Assembly: GCA_910585815.1 (NCBI GenBank)
Contig: CAJUFJ010000082.1
Coordinates: forward strand, 1 to 9,846
Direction: 5' to 3'
Source: an uncultured Oscillospiraceae bacterium
GTDB taxonomy: Bacteria; Bacillota; Clostridia; Oscillospirales; Oscillospiraceae
Length of the DNA stretch: 9,846 nucleotides
Numbering within the stretch: the stretch's first letter is position 1; every line of letters starts with the position of its first letter. The notes beneath the pieces are model-generated. The model made no database searches and was not told the origin of the DNA. It was given only the letters and a program-made list of their open reading frames with translations. The position numbers and the translations under genes are program-made. Below are positions 1-5,616 of the stretch, in pieces.

Positions 1-2
1 AA

Positions 3-50
3 TCCTCCGCCCCAGTTTGCGAACTGGGGCACCTCCTTTCAAAAGGAGGC
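3..50 (-). repeat. Double-hairpin dispersed-type repeat
   Basis: Two perfect hairpins lie back to back: CCTCCTTT (32-39) pairs with AAAGGAGG (42-49), and GCCCCAGTT (9-17) pairs with AACTGGGGC (22-30) around a TGCG loop. Read on the minus strand, the order is CCTCC, GGAGG, GC-rich hairpin, then CGGAGGATT. I recall this GGAGG-hairpin-GGAGG layout from small repeats scattered through gut clostridial genomes, but that is memory and not checked. It lies after the last minus-strand gene (stop at 77). It could also help end that transcript, although no T-run follows on the minus strand. Confidence 0.5.
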
Positions 51-76
51 TTGCCACTGCGGCGGGACGGGCTTTT

Positions 77-409
77 TTACCACCTCTGCGCCAATTCCCG
101 GAGGGTATCCAGAAAGGCCTCCTCGCCGAAGGTGTTGAATTTGAAAAGCATCCCCTGGCTGCCGCCGGCAGTGATGCCGGAGAGATAAATCTTGTCCCCG
201 TCCCCCACCAAAGTGAGGGTCATGGACAGGCGGTTGCCGCCGGTCATGCTGTACCGCTCGTAGACCCGGACGGTACACCGCACGCCGAAGGTCTGAAAAT
301 AGCTCTCGTCCTCAAAGCTGGCGGACATGCTGCCGTTGAGGATGCCGTCGTGGAAGTAGCGCAGGGCCTGGTCGTAGTCGCCTTGGAGGGTACACTCAAA
401 TTTTGCCAT
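77..409 (-). CDS. DUF6054 family protein
   Basis: A 110-residue cytoplasmic protein with no signal peptide or membrane segment. It begins MAKFECTLQGDY and contains a central YERYSMTGGNRLSMTLTLVG stretch followed by GITAGGSQ and FNTFGEEAFLDTL, which match my memory of the DUF6054 family of small Firmicutes proteins of unknown function. The frame stays open further upstream (to 460), but the ATG at 409 is chosen because a GGAG box sits just before it and the family starts with MAxxxC. That box lies inside the last codons of the upstream gene, whose stop ends at 411, so the two are almost certainly co-transcribed and possibly translationally coupled. It is the last gene of the ruvC-ruvA transcript visible here. 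No biochemical role can be given. Confidence 0.75.
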   Translation of the reverse strand: MAKFECTLQGDYDQALRYFHDGILNGSMSASFEDESYFQTFGVRCTVRVYERYSMTGGNRLSMTLTLVGDGDKIYLSGITAGGSQGMLFKFNTFGEEAFLDTLRELAQRW

Positions 410-410
410 A

Positions 411-971
411 TTAACTCCTCTCCGCGTCCATTTGCCGCAGCTCGTCGGGCAGATGGTCAATGCCGTCTAAAATATAGAGGTCCAGAATGTAGTCGCTTTC
501 CAGGTCCTCCCGGCGGACCCCGGGCGCGTCGGCCATGTAATAGCCGGTCGCTCTGCCGTTCCGGTTGTCGCCGTAGACCGCCATATCACACCGGCCGCCG
601 ATGTGCCAGCTCCCGGAACGGTACAGCTCCCCTTCCTTCCAGCTGTTCATCCCGACATGACGCAGGCGCAGGCCGAACAGCTGCCGCTCAAAGAAAATCA
701 CATAGCCATATTGCCAGTCCGGGTCGCTGTCCCGGTACTCCTCATACAGGATTGCCTGCATCCGACCCTTGCGGGCAGTTTTTCGCACCGCGATTTTCAG
801 GTCATAAACTCCTTTTTCTTCCACACTCTGTTCCACATACCGGGTCATGTCCTCCTCACTGGTGCCGCAGGTCATGGGGCCGAAATACTGGGCGCGGATG
901 TACCCGGCCGAGGCCCACACCAGCAATACCGCAACCAGGACCCAGAGCCAGCGGCGTTTCTTTTTGCCCAT
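411..971 (-). CDS. Membrane-anchored protein of unknown function
   Basis: A 186-residue protein I do not recognise. The N-terminus is KKKRR followed by one hydrophobic segment (about residues 8-26), the form of a signal anchor or uncleaved signal peptide. About 160 mostly polar residues then lie probably outside the cell. They are rich in Tyr, Arg, Asp and Glu, with a GSWHIGGRCDMAVYGD stretch near residues 120-135 and an acidic C-terminus (DLESDYILDLYILDGID). There is no lipobox. Start ATG at 971 is preceded by GGGGGA, and only 9 nt separate it from the ruvA stop, so it belongs to the same operon. The next gene begins 1 nt after its stop. The operon position is conspicuous because ruvB often follows ruvA in bacteria. 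The protein shows no P-loop and is not RuvB. Confidence 0.8.
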   Translation of the reverse strand: MGKKKRRWLWVLVAVLLVWASAGYIRAQYFGPMTCGTSEEDMTRYVEQSVEEKGVYDLKIAVRKTARKGRMQAILYEEYRDSDPDWQYGYVIFFERQLFGLRLRHVGMNSWKEGELYRSGSWHIGGRCDMAVYGDNRNGRATGYYMADAPGVRREDLESDYILDLYILDGIDHLPDELRQMDAERS

Positions 972-980
972 GCTTCCCCC

Positions 981-1589
981 TTATCCTTTCACCATCTTTT
1001 TCAGCGCCTGCTTAATCACCTGCTCCAGGGTGAGGCCGTCCAGGTCAATGCCCTTGAGGGCCAGGTTAATCTCCCCCTGGGAGTAGCCCAGCACGGCCAG
1101 GGCAGCGGTGGCCTCGGAAAGCTTGTTCTCCGGGATGACGGTCACTCCGGTGCCGCCGTAGCTCTCCCCGGCGGCGCCCACGGACTGGCCCTTGGCCAGC
1201 TTGTCCTTCAGCTCCAGAATCACCCGCTGGGCGATCTTTTTGCCGATGCCCTGGGCGCAGGTGAGAGCCTTCTCGTCCCCAGTAATGATGCTCAGGGCCA
1301 AATTGGCCGGGGTGCTGGCCGACAGGATGGACAGGGCCGCCTTGGGACCCACGCCGGAGACGGAGATTAGCTGCTGGAACAGCCGCAGCTCCTCCGCCGT
1401 GGCAAAGCCGTAGAGCTCCACCGCGTCCTCCCGGACGTTGAGATGTGTAAAGAGCTTTCCCTTGTCACCCTTCTTCAGCGCGGACAGGGTGTAGCTGGTG
1501 GTGCGGCAGGCGTAGCCCACCCCGTTGCAGTCAATGACGGCCAGAAAGGGCTCGATGTGGGCCACGGTGCCGTTGAGATAGTAGAACAT
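981..1589 (-). CDS. ruvA: Holliday junction branch migration protein RuvA
   Basis: 202 residues, the usual RuvA length. RuvA tetramers bind four-way DNA junctions and load the RuvB motor for branch migration in recombination repair. The N-terminal OB-fold domain starts MFYYLNGTVA and carries the HLNVREDAVELYGF motif (about 49-62). Two helix-hairpin-helix motifs follow: SVSGVGPKAALSIL (about 77-90) and AQGIGKKIAQRVILEL (about 112-127). A Gly/Ser-rich linker (about 135-150) leads to the C-terminal RuvB-binding domain (about 157-202, LSEATAALAVLGYSQGEI). The frame is open to 1670, but the extra 27 codons come from the palindromic repeat. The ATG at 1589 has AGGAG 9 nt upstream and matches the family start. 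It lies downstream of ruvC, with a 104-nt gap filled by the repeat. Confidence 0.97.
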   Translation of the reverse strand: MFYYLNGTVAHIEPFLAVIDCNGVGYACRTTSYTLSALKKGDKGKLFTHLNVREDAVELYGFATAEELRLFQQLISVSGVGPKAALSILSASTPANLALSIITGDEKALTCAQGIGKKIAQRVILELKDKLAKGQSVGAAGESYGGTGVTVIPENKLSEATAALAVLGYSQGEINLALKGIDLDGLTLEQVIKQALKKMVKG

Positions 1590-1611
1590 GGTCAGGTCTC
1601 CTCGTTTTTGT

Positions 1612-1684
1612 TGTAGGGGCGGCCTGTGGCCGCCCGTCATATCTGCATCTGGACTTTGGCGGGCGGCCACAGGCCGCCCCTACA
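1612..1684. repeat. Palindromic repeat element, copy 1 (between ruvC and ruvA)
   Basis: A perfect 25-bp inverted repeat: the arm at 1612-1636 starts TGTAGGGGCGGCC and ends GGCCGCCCG, and the arm at 1660-1684 is its exact reverse complement. The spacer is 23 nt and ends in TTTGG. Almost the same arms occur at 7394-7470, so this is a dispersed element of REP/MITE type. No transposase and no convincing target-site duplication are seen. In the ruvC-ruvA transcript it would fold into a very stable hairpin. There is no U-run after it on either strand, so it is not a normal intrinsic terminator. It creates spurious reading frames with GAACGRPP-like peptides, which should not be annotated. Confidence 0.93.
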
Positions 1685-1693
1685 TGCGTGGCA

Positions 1694-2215
1694 TTACCTC
1701 GTATCGTATTTTTCCGGGTCAAAAATCCGCTCTGTATTCAAAAGGCTGGTGGCCGAACGGGCGTGACAGATGGCGATGGCCAGAGCGTCGGCGGCGTCGT
1801 CGGGCCGGGGGACCTCCCGCATGGACAGCAGCCGCTGGGTCATGAGCATCACCTGCCGCTTGTCCGCCCCGCCGTAGCCGGCGACAGCCTGCTTTACCTG
1901 CATGGGGGTGTACTCGAAGATGGGCACCCCCAGCTTCTCCGCCGCCAGCAGAATCACCCCCCGGCCGTGGGCCACGGCGATGCCGGTGGTGATATTCTTG
2001 GTAAAAAACAGCTCCTCCACCGCCATCTCGTCGGGGTGGAAGGCGTGGATGAGCTCCTCCATGTCGTCGGAAATCTGGAGGAGACGGCGGGAGAGGGGGA
2101 TACCTGGCGGGGTGGTAATCACGCCGTAGCGCAGGAGGGTATTCTTCTGCCGCTCCGCCCGAATGACCCCGAAGCCGATGGTGGCCACCCCGGGGTCGAT
2201 GCCCAGAACAATCAT
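1694..2215 (-). CDS. ruvC: Holliday junction resolvase RuvC
   Basis: 173 residues, typical for RuvC. The protein is a dimeric, magnesium-dependent endonuclease with an RNase H fold that cuts Holliday junctions held by RuvAB. All four catalytic acids can be placed: D7 in GIDPG, E67 in MAVEELFF, and D140 plus D143 in RPDDAADALAIA. The HGRG (about 83-86) and GYGGADKRQV (about 113-122) stretches are also as expected. ATG at 2215 is chosen because MIVLGIDPG is the family N-terminus. A GGGGGAG box lies 3 nt upstream, which is tight, and a GTG at 2233 is an unlikely alternative. It is the first gene of a transcript with its own promoter at 2248-2276, and ruvA follows after the repeat. Confidence 0.97.
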   Translation of the reverse strand: MIVLGIDPGVATIGFGVIRAERQKNTLLRYGVITTPPGIPLSRRLLQISDDMEELIHAFHPDEMAVEELFFTKNITTGIAVAHGRGVILLAAEKLGVPIFEYTPMQVKQAVAGYGGADKRQVMLMTQRLLSMREVPRPDDAADALAIAICHARSATSLLNTERIFDPEKYDTR

Positions 2216-2247
2216 ATACTCCCCCCTGACCACAATACTACAGGATA

Positions 2248-2276
2248 ATTATAGCACACAGCGGCGGGAATGGAAA
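2248..2276 (-). promoter_or_regulatory. Promoter of the ruvC-ruvA operon
   Basis: On the minus strand, TATAAT (2253-2248) is preceded by TGC, giving an extended -10. A 17-nt spacer separates it from TTTCCA (2276-2271), a 4 of 6 match to the -35 box. It lies between the coaX terminator and ruvC, leaving an untranslated leader of roughly 25 nt. No LexA-type SOS box was recognised around it by eye. Confidence 0.75.
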
Positions 2277-2305
2277 GGGTTTTGTTTGCGCCTCCGCCGC
2301 AGAGG

Positions 2306-2338
2306 ACAAAAAGGGGCCGGCGCAGCCGCGCCGGCCTC
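2306..2338 (-). terminator. Intrinsic terminator of the panT-coaX operon
   Basis: A perfect 9-bp stem, GGCCGGCGC (2315-2323) against GCGCCGGCC (2328-2336), with a 4-nt loop, is followed on the minus strand by CC and a TTTTT run (2312-2308). It begins about 5 nt after the coaX stop. It separates the panT-coaX transcript from the ruvC promoter. Confidence 0.93.
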
Positions 2339-2342
2339 CCGC

Positions 2343-3113
2343 TCATTTTTTCACGTTCTTCTGATAGATAATATTCAGCCCCTTGAGGAGCAGGTCCCGC
2401 TCCAGGCGAATCTCCCGGCGGCACAGGGGGACGATAAACTGCGCCATCCCGCCGGTGGCCACCACGGTGGTGGAAAAGCCCAGCTCCTCCTCCACCCGGT
2501 CCAGCATACCATCCAGCATGGCGGCGGTGCCGTACATGATGCCGCTGCGCATGCAGTCCACGGTGTTCTTGCCAATCACCCGCTTGGGCCGGTCCAGGCT
2601 GATGCCGGGGAGTTGGGCGGTGCGGGAGGTGAGGGCCTCCAGCGACACCCGCACGCCGGGGATGATGCAGCCCCCCAGGTAGGTGCTTCCCTTCCCCACC
2701 ACCTCGATGGTGGTGGCGGTGCCCAGGTCCAGCAGGGTGAGGGGGGGCTCATACTCCGCCAGGGCGGCCACAGCGATTACAATGCGGTCGCTGCCCACCT
2801 GGGAGGGGTTATCCATCTGGATGTTCAGCCCCGTCTTGATGCCGGGCCCCACCACCATCGGCTGCTTGCCAATGACCTTTACCACACCGGTGCGCACCGA
2901 GTTGAACACCGGCGGCACCACCGAGGAGATGATGCAGTCCTCCACATCCTGGGGCCGCACCTCGAACAGGCTCAGCATGCTCTTAATCTCCGCCCCGTAC
3001 TGGTCGGAGGTCTTGATGCGGTCGGTGGCAATGCGGGCCTCAAAGGCAATGGCGCCGTCGTTGATGCCGCCGATTACAATGTTTGTGTTGCCGATGTCAA
3101 TGGCTAAGAGCAT
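2343..3113 (-). CDS. coaX: Type III pantothenate kinase
   Basis: 256 residues, the standard CoaX length. It phosphorylates pantothenate with ATP, the first step of coenzyme A synthesis. The type III enzyme is an ASKHA-fold dimer that is insensitive to CoA feedback and often needs a monovalent cation. Visible motifs: DIGNTN (6-11, phosphate loop with D6), NPSQVGSDR (102-110, pantothenate site), DLGTATT (129-135, with D129), GGCIIPG (148-154) and ATGG (219-222). ATG at 3113 has AGGTGA 5 nt upstream; an in-frame GTG at 3122 overlaps that box and is less likely. It lies 39 nt after the PanT-like S component in one operon, which links uptake of the vitamin to its trapping by phosphorylation. A strong terminator follows. 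Confidence 0.97.
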   Translation of the reverse strand: MLLAIDIGNTNIVIGGINDGAIAFEARIATDRIKTSDQYGAEIKSMLSLFEVRPQDVEDCIISSVVPPVFNSVRTGVVKVIGKQPMVVGPGIKTGLNIQMDNPSQVGSDRIVIAVAALAEYEPPLTLLDLGTATTIEVVGKGSTYLGGCIIPGVRVSLEALTSRTAQLPGISLDRPKRVIGKNTVDCMRSGIMYGTAAMLDGMLDRVEEELGFSTTVVATGGMAQFIVPLCRREIRLERDLLLKGLNIIYQKNVKK

Positions 3114-3152
3114 CGCGCTCACCTGACTTCTCTGTTTAATTTCGGGGAACGC

Positions 3153-3800
3153 TTATCCCGCCGTGGCCTGAGCCCGCACATTGGGAACACGGAACAGCGC
3201 CTTGCAGATGGCGGTAACCAGAATCACCGCGCCGATGGCCTCCACCACGCCGGAGGAGCCTATCACGCCCAGCACCGCCCCGAGAACCGCGTCCATGGCG
3301 ATCCCTTTTGCGGCGGCGTACTCCGGGCTCAGCAGCAGGTAGATGCTCCCCATAACCAGTATGGTATTGGTCATGGCTCCCGCCGCTCCCACAATCGGCA
3401 GGGCGGCAAAATCGTTTACCTTCAGCCGCTTCAGGCCAATCCAAAGCCAGCCGGCCACCACGCCAATCAGAATCCGGCACCCGAGGGCAATCCACAGGGA
3501 TTTCGCCGCCCCTGCCGCGCCAAGCTCCTGGGCCGCGATGTAGGGGGAGAGCGCAAAGGACAGCAGCGCGGGGCTCATGGTGTTGTTCCAGATGGAGCAC
3601 AGACCAAACACGCCGCCCAGTATGCCGCCGGCCATGGGACCAAGGATAACCGCGCCCACAATAACAGGGATATGCAGCGTGGTCCCCTTGATGACGGGCA
3701 GCGGAATCAAGCCGATTCCGGACAGGTTCAGGAACAGCTGGATGGCGATGAACAGCGCCATCAGGGCAATCCATCGGGTGTCGTACCTACGGGTTTTCAT
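3153..3800 (-). CDS. panT: ECF transporter S component, probable pantothenate-specific PanT
   Basis: 215 residues, mostly hydrophobic, with about six membrane helices (roughly 10-30, 42-56, 57-73, 101-124, 134-158 and 172-203). S components bind a vitamin and work with a shared EcfT-EcfA-EcfA' energising module encoded elsewhere. The stretch PLPVIKGTTLHIPVIVGA (about 34-50) followed by GPMAGGILGGVFGLCS resembles PanT-type S components as I remember them. Substrate assignment rests on that resemblance plus the co-transcribed coaX, so it is likely but not proven. The frame is open to 4031, but the ATG at 3800 has AGGAGG 10 nt upstream and a promoter at 3891-3919; the longer form would translate the promoter region. 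There is no long leader suggesting a known riboswitch. Confidence 0.88.
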   Translation of the reverse strand: MKTRRYDTRWIALMALFIAIQLFLNLSGIGLIPLPVIKGTTLHIPVIVGAVILGPMAGGILGGVFGLCSIWNNTMSPALLSFALSPYIAAQELGAAGAAKSLWIALGCRILIGVVAGWLWIGLKRLKVNDFAALPIVGAAGAMTNTILVMGSIYLLLSPEYAAAKGIAMDAVLGAVLGVIGSSGVVEAIGAVILVTAICKALFRVPNVRAQATAG

Positions 3801-3862
3801 ATTTACATTACCTCCTGCTGCCGCTCCGCTCCAAGCGGATGCAGCGCAATATTTAAGAGGGC

Positions 3863-3880
3863 GAGGACGACCCCGTCCTC
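3863..3880 (-). other. Hairpin in the panT leader
   Basis: A perfect 7-bp stem, GAGGACG (3863-3869) against CGTCCTC (3874-3880), has a 4-nt loop and sits just downstream of the panT transcription start. A smaller 6-bp hairpin (3825-3839) precedes the ribosome binding site. No T-run follows either, so they are not terminators. They may only protect the mRNA end. No known riboswitch class was recognised. Confidence 0.5.
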
Positions 3881-3890
3881 TCGACCGTTC

Positions 3891-3919
3891 ATTATACAGG
3901 ATTGCGCCCCGATATGCAA
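3891..3919 (-). promoter_or_regulatory. Promoter of the panT-coaX operon
   Basis: On the minus strand, a perfect TATAAT (3896-3891) lies 17 nt from TTGCAT (3919-3914), a 3 of 6 match to the -35 box. An AT-rich stretch (3921-3950) upstream, unusual in this GC-rich DNA, could serve as an UP element. Transcription would start near 3884, giving a leader of about 85 nt. Confidence 0.75.
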
Positions 3920-3952
3920 GAAAAATAGATGATATAACAACGAAAAAAATCC

Positions 3953-3981
3953 TTGCAATCTGGAAAGTCTTGTGGTAAACT
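3953..3981 (+). promoter_or_regulatory. Promoter of rplS
   Basis: TTGCAA (3953-3958), a 17-nt spacer, and TAAACT (3976-3981) preceded by TGTGG. The -10 is a weak 4 of 6 match, but the spacing is ideal and an A-rich run (3943-3949) sits directly upstream like an UP element. It fires away from the panT promoter, with only about 33 bp between the two -35 boxes. Confidence 0.6.
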
Positions 3982-3987
3982 ATCTTG

Positions 3988-4072
3988 GTCTGAATAACGG
4001 GCGGTCCTCTGCGGCGTCTCCAGAGAGACAATTCGGCCGGAATGAACGCCTATACAACAGGAGGAAATTTTC
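3988..4072 (+). promoter_or_regulatory. rplS 5' leader, possible L19 autoregulatory element
   Basis: About 85 nt lie between the likely transcription start and the rplS ATG. Firmicutes rplS genes are known to carry a short L19 leader RNA, so one is expected here. By eye I see only a small hairpin (GTCTC 4016-4020 against GAGAC 4025-4029) and a possible longer pairing of GGCG near 4000 with CGCC near 4047. I cannot match it to the known structure. AGGAGG at 4060-4065 is the ribosome binding site. Confidence 0.3.
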
Positions 4073-4414
4073 ATGGATCTGATGAAAGCATTTACCGAGA
4101 AGTACAAAAAGGCTGAGCCTCCCAAGGTGAACATCGGCGACACCGTCCGCGTCCACCTGCGGGTAAAGGAAGGCAACCGTGAGCGTATCCAGGTCTTCGA
4201 GGGCACCGTCATTGCCAAGAAGCACGGCGGCATCGAGGAGAGCTTCACTGTCCGCCGCATCTCCTACGGCATCGGCGTAGAGAAGGTGTTCCCCCTCCAT
4301 GCTCCCTCTGTGGAGAAGGTCGAGGTGGTTCGCCGGGGCAAGGTGCGCCGCGCCAAGCTGTACTACCTGCGCGACCGCGTGGGCAAGGCCGCCAAGGTCA
4401 AGGAACTGCTGTGA
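4073..4414 (+). CDS. rplS: 50S ribosomal protein L19
   Basis: 113 residues, the normal length for bL19, which sits at the interface of the ribosomal subunits on the 50S side. Diagnostic stretches are PKVNIGDTVRVHLRVKEGNRERIQVFEGTVI (about 17-47, shown here only as a landmark), ESFTVRRISYGIGVEKVFPLHAPSVEKVEVVRRGKVRRAKLYYLRD (about 56-101), all classic L19 sequence. AGGAGG lies 8 nt before the ATG. It is transcribed alone: a promoter precedes it and an intrinsic terminator follows at once. In many Firmicutes rplS ends a trmD-containing operon; here it is an isolated unit beside panT. The ribosome assembly GTPase gene rbgA lies 2 kb downstream, which is often linked to rplS in Firmicutes. Confidence 0.98.
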   Translation: MDLMKAFTEKYKKAEPPKVNIGDTVRVHLRVKEGNRERIQVFEGTVIAKKHGGIEESFTVRRISYGIGVEKVFPLHAPSVEKVEVVRRGKVRRAKLYYLRDRVGKAAKVKELL

Positions 4415-4418
4415 TTCA

Positions 4419-4450
4419 AAAAAAGGAGCGGCTTTGCCGCTCCTTTTTCT
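4419..4450 (+). terminator. Intrinsic terminator of rplS
   Basis: An 8-bp GC-rich stem, GGAGCGGC (4425-4432) against GCCGCTCC (4436-4443), with a TTT loop, is flanked by A-run and T-run (TTTTTCTT), so the stem extends through A-T pairs. It begins within 10 nt of the rplS stop. The A-run on the left makes it potentially active on the minus strand too. Confidence 0.95.
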
Positions 4451-4497
4451 TAAATTACGTGTTTTTATAAGAGAACGGTGTGGGGAGGGGGAGCGGT

Positions 4498-5616
4498 GTG
4501 GCCAGAAAGAAAAAACAGGGCGGTATCACGCTGGCGGACGTCGCCAAGGGCGTTTTTATGCTGGCCACCGCGGCGAAGCTGAAGACCAGGCGGGAGGTGG
4601 AGACCGGGCTGAGGGAGGCCCTGCCCGGCGCGTCCGTCCTCAGCGTGGAGAGCGGCACGCGGTCCAAGGGCTATAAGTTCAAAATCTTTACCATAGCCTA
4701 CAGGGACATCCAATTTACCTATGAGAGCTACCAGTCGGGCAACTTTTTCTTCGCCGGAAAATCCGCCATGTCTAATGACGACTACTGCAAACAGCTCTTT
4801 CGGCATTTTTCCCAAGAGATCGGGGAGATCGGGGAAAAGTATGGGGTAAAAATCGACGAGCTGTGCGGCATCAGCATTTGCAACGATGTTGCCGCCATGG
4901 AGGACCTGGACGCCGGGGTGGACGCCCTGGGGGAGCTGTACGCCCTTTTGGAGGACTACATCCCCCGAAAAAAGCTGAGGTGGCTCTCCTGCGAGCTGGC
5001 GCTCTGGACCCGTTACGGGGAGCGGCAGCGCGACTCCATCGAGCAGCGGGGGGACTGGGACCCTTCCTGGACTCGGCGGCGGCTGTATCTGAACTTCAAG
5101 GCGGCGGCGGACATGGGGCTGACGGGGGATGTGGCGCTGTGTCAGGAGCGGCTGGACGCCATTCCTAAAAAGTTTATCCGGGCCCTGTACATCAACGGGG
5201 AGCCCTATGTATCCAGCCGGTATGAGATACGCTTTCTCTACAGCCTGGAGGACGGGCGGTATTACGCCCCCGTGGGCTTTGGCATCAAAATAAGCTACAA
5301 CGGCGGGGTGGAGGACCACCTGCAGCGGGAGATTATAAAGGCTTATTACCCGGACGCCCGGTATAAAATCTCCATGGAGGACCAGACCACCACCTATCAG
5401 ATCGGGGCGGACCGCTTTCAGGTCCAGCGGGGGCGGAACAGCCTGACCGTTTGGAAAAACGGCCGGGAGCTGCCAATCCGGTACTATCACGAGCGGTCCG
5501 GCACCCACACCGGCGCGGAGTACTTTTACTGGGTCACCGTCGAGGACTTTGCTATGTTGATGGGGATGTGGGTGGACAGGGTGGAGCCGGAGGGGGTCTA
5601 TCTCCGCCTACCATAG
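4498..5616 (+). CDS. Hypothetical protein, 372 residues, family not recognised
   Basis: A soluble-looking protein without signal peptide or clear membrane helix. The N-terminus is basic (VARKKKQGGITLADVAKG). The first half (to about residue 150) mixes beta-like segments (KFKIFTIAYRDIQFTYES) with helices; a helical, acidic middle follows (about 105-175, GEIGEIGEKYGVKIDELCG and MEDLDAGVDALGELYALLEDY). The C-terminal third (about 235-372) is Tyr-rich and beta-like (RYEIRFLYSLEDGRYYAP, TTTYQIGADRFQVQRG). I recognise no catalytic motif or zinc site. GTG at 4498 is preferred because GGGGAGGGGGAG directly precedes it; GTG at 4480 is an alternative that would add six residues. No convincing promoter lies in the short gap after the rplS terminator. 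Its end overlaps the convergent traX-like gene by 9 bp. Codon use is like its neighbours. Confidence 0.8.
   Translation: MARKKKQGGITLADVAKGVFMLATAAKLKTRREVETGLREALPGASVLSVESGTRSKGYKFKIFTIAYRDIQFTYESYQSGNFFFAGKSAMSNDDYCKQLFRHFSQEIGEIGEKYGVKIDELCGISICNDVAAMEDLDAGVDALGELYALLEDYIPRKKLRWLSCELALWTRYGERQRDSIEQRGDWDPSWTRRRLYLNFKAAADMGLTGDVALCQERLDAIPKKFIRALYINGEPYVSSRYEIRFLYSLEDGRYYAPVGFGIKISYNGGVEDHLQREIIKAYYPDARYKISMEDQTTTYQIGADRFQVQRGRNSLTVWKNGRELPIRYYHERSGTHTGAEYFYWVTVEDFAMLMGMWVDRVEPEGVYLRLP

Noticed and set aside
17..1015. A 332-codon plus-strand open frame opposite the DUF6054, membrane protein and ruvA genes
   Set aside because: It is antisense to tightly packed genes with good ribosome binding sites, its translation is low-complexity Pro/Arg/Gly/Ala with no family resemblance, and long antisense frames are common in GC-rich DNA.
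1612..1684. Repeat copy 1 as an intrinsic terminator between ruvC and ruvA
   Set aside because: The stem is strong, but no T-run follows it on the minus strand, and ruvA has no promoter of its own that I can find.
1531..1845. Short open frames crossing repeat copy 1, with GAACGRPP-like peptides
   Set aside because: The peptides come from the palindromic element itself and recur at copy 2 in the same form, so they are repeat artefacts and not genes.
2163..3107. A 314-codon plus-strand open frame opposite coaX and the ruvC start
   Set aside because: It lies antisense to a certain coaX with all motifs, reads through the coaX terminator, and its protein is His/Gly/Ala-rich filler.
3801..3890. 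A riboswitch in the panT leader
   Set aside because: The leader is only about 85 nt with two small simple hairpins, and I see none of the conserved cores of known vitamin riboswitches.
4465..5508. A 347-codon minus-strand open frame opposite the unknown 372-residue gene
   Set aside because: Considered as the real gene because the plus-strand protein is unrecognised, but it is Pro/Leu/Gly-rich and has no good ribosome binding site, whereas the plus-strand protein has ordinary composition and a strong GGAGG-like box.
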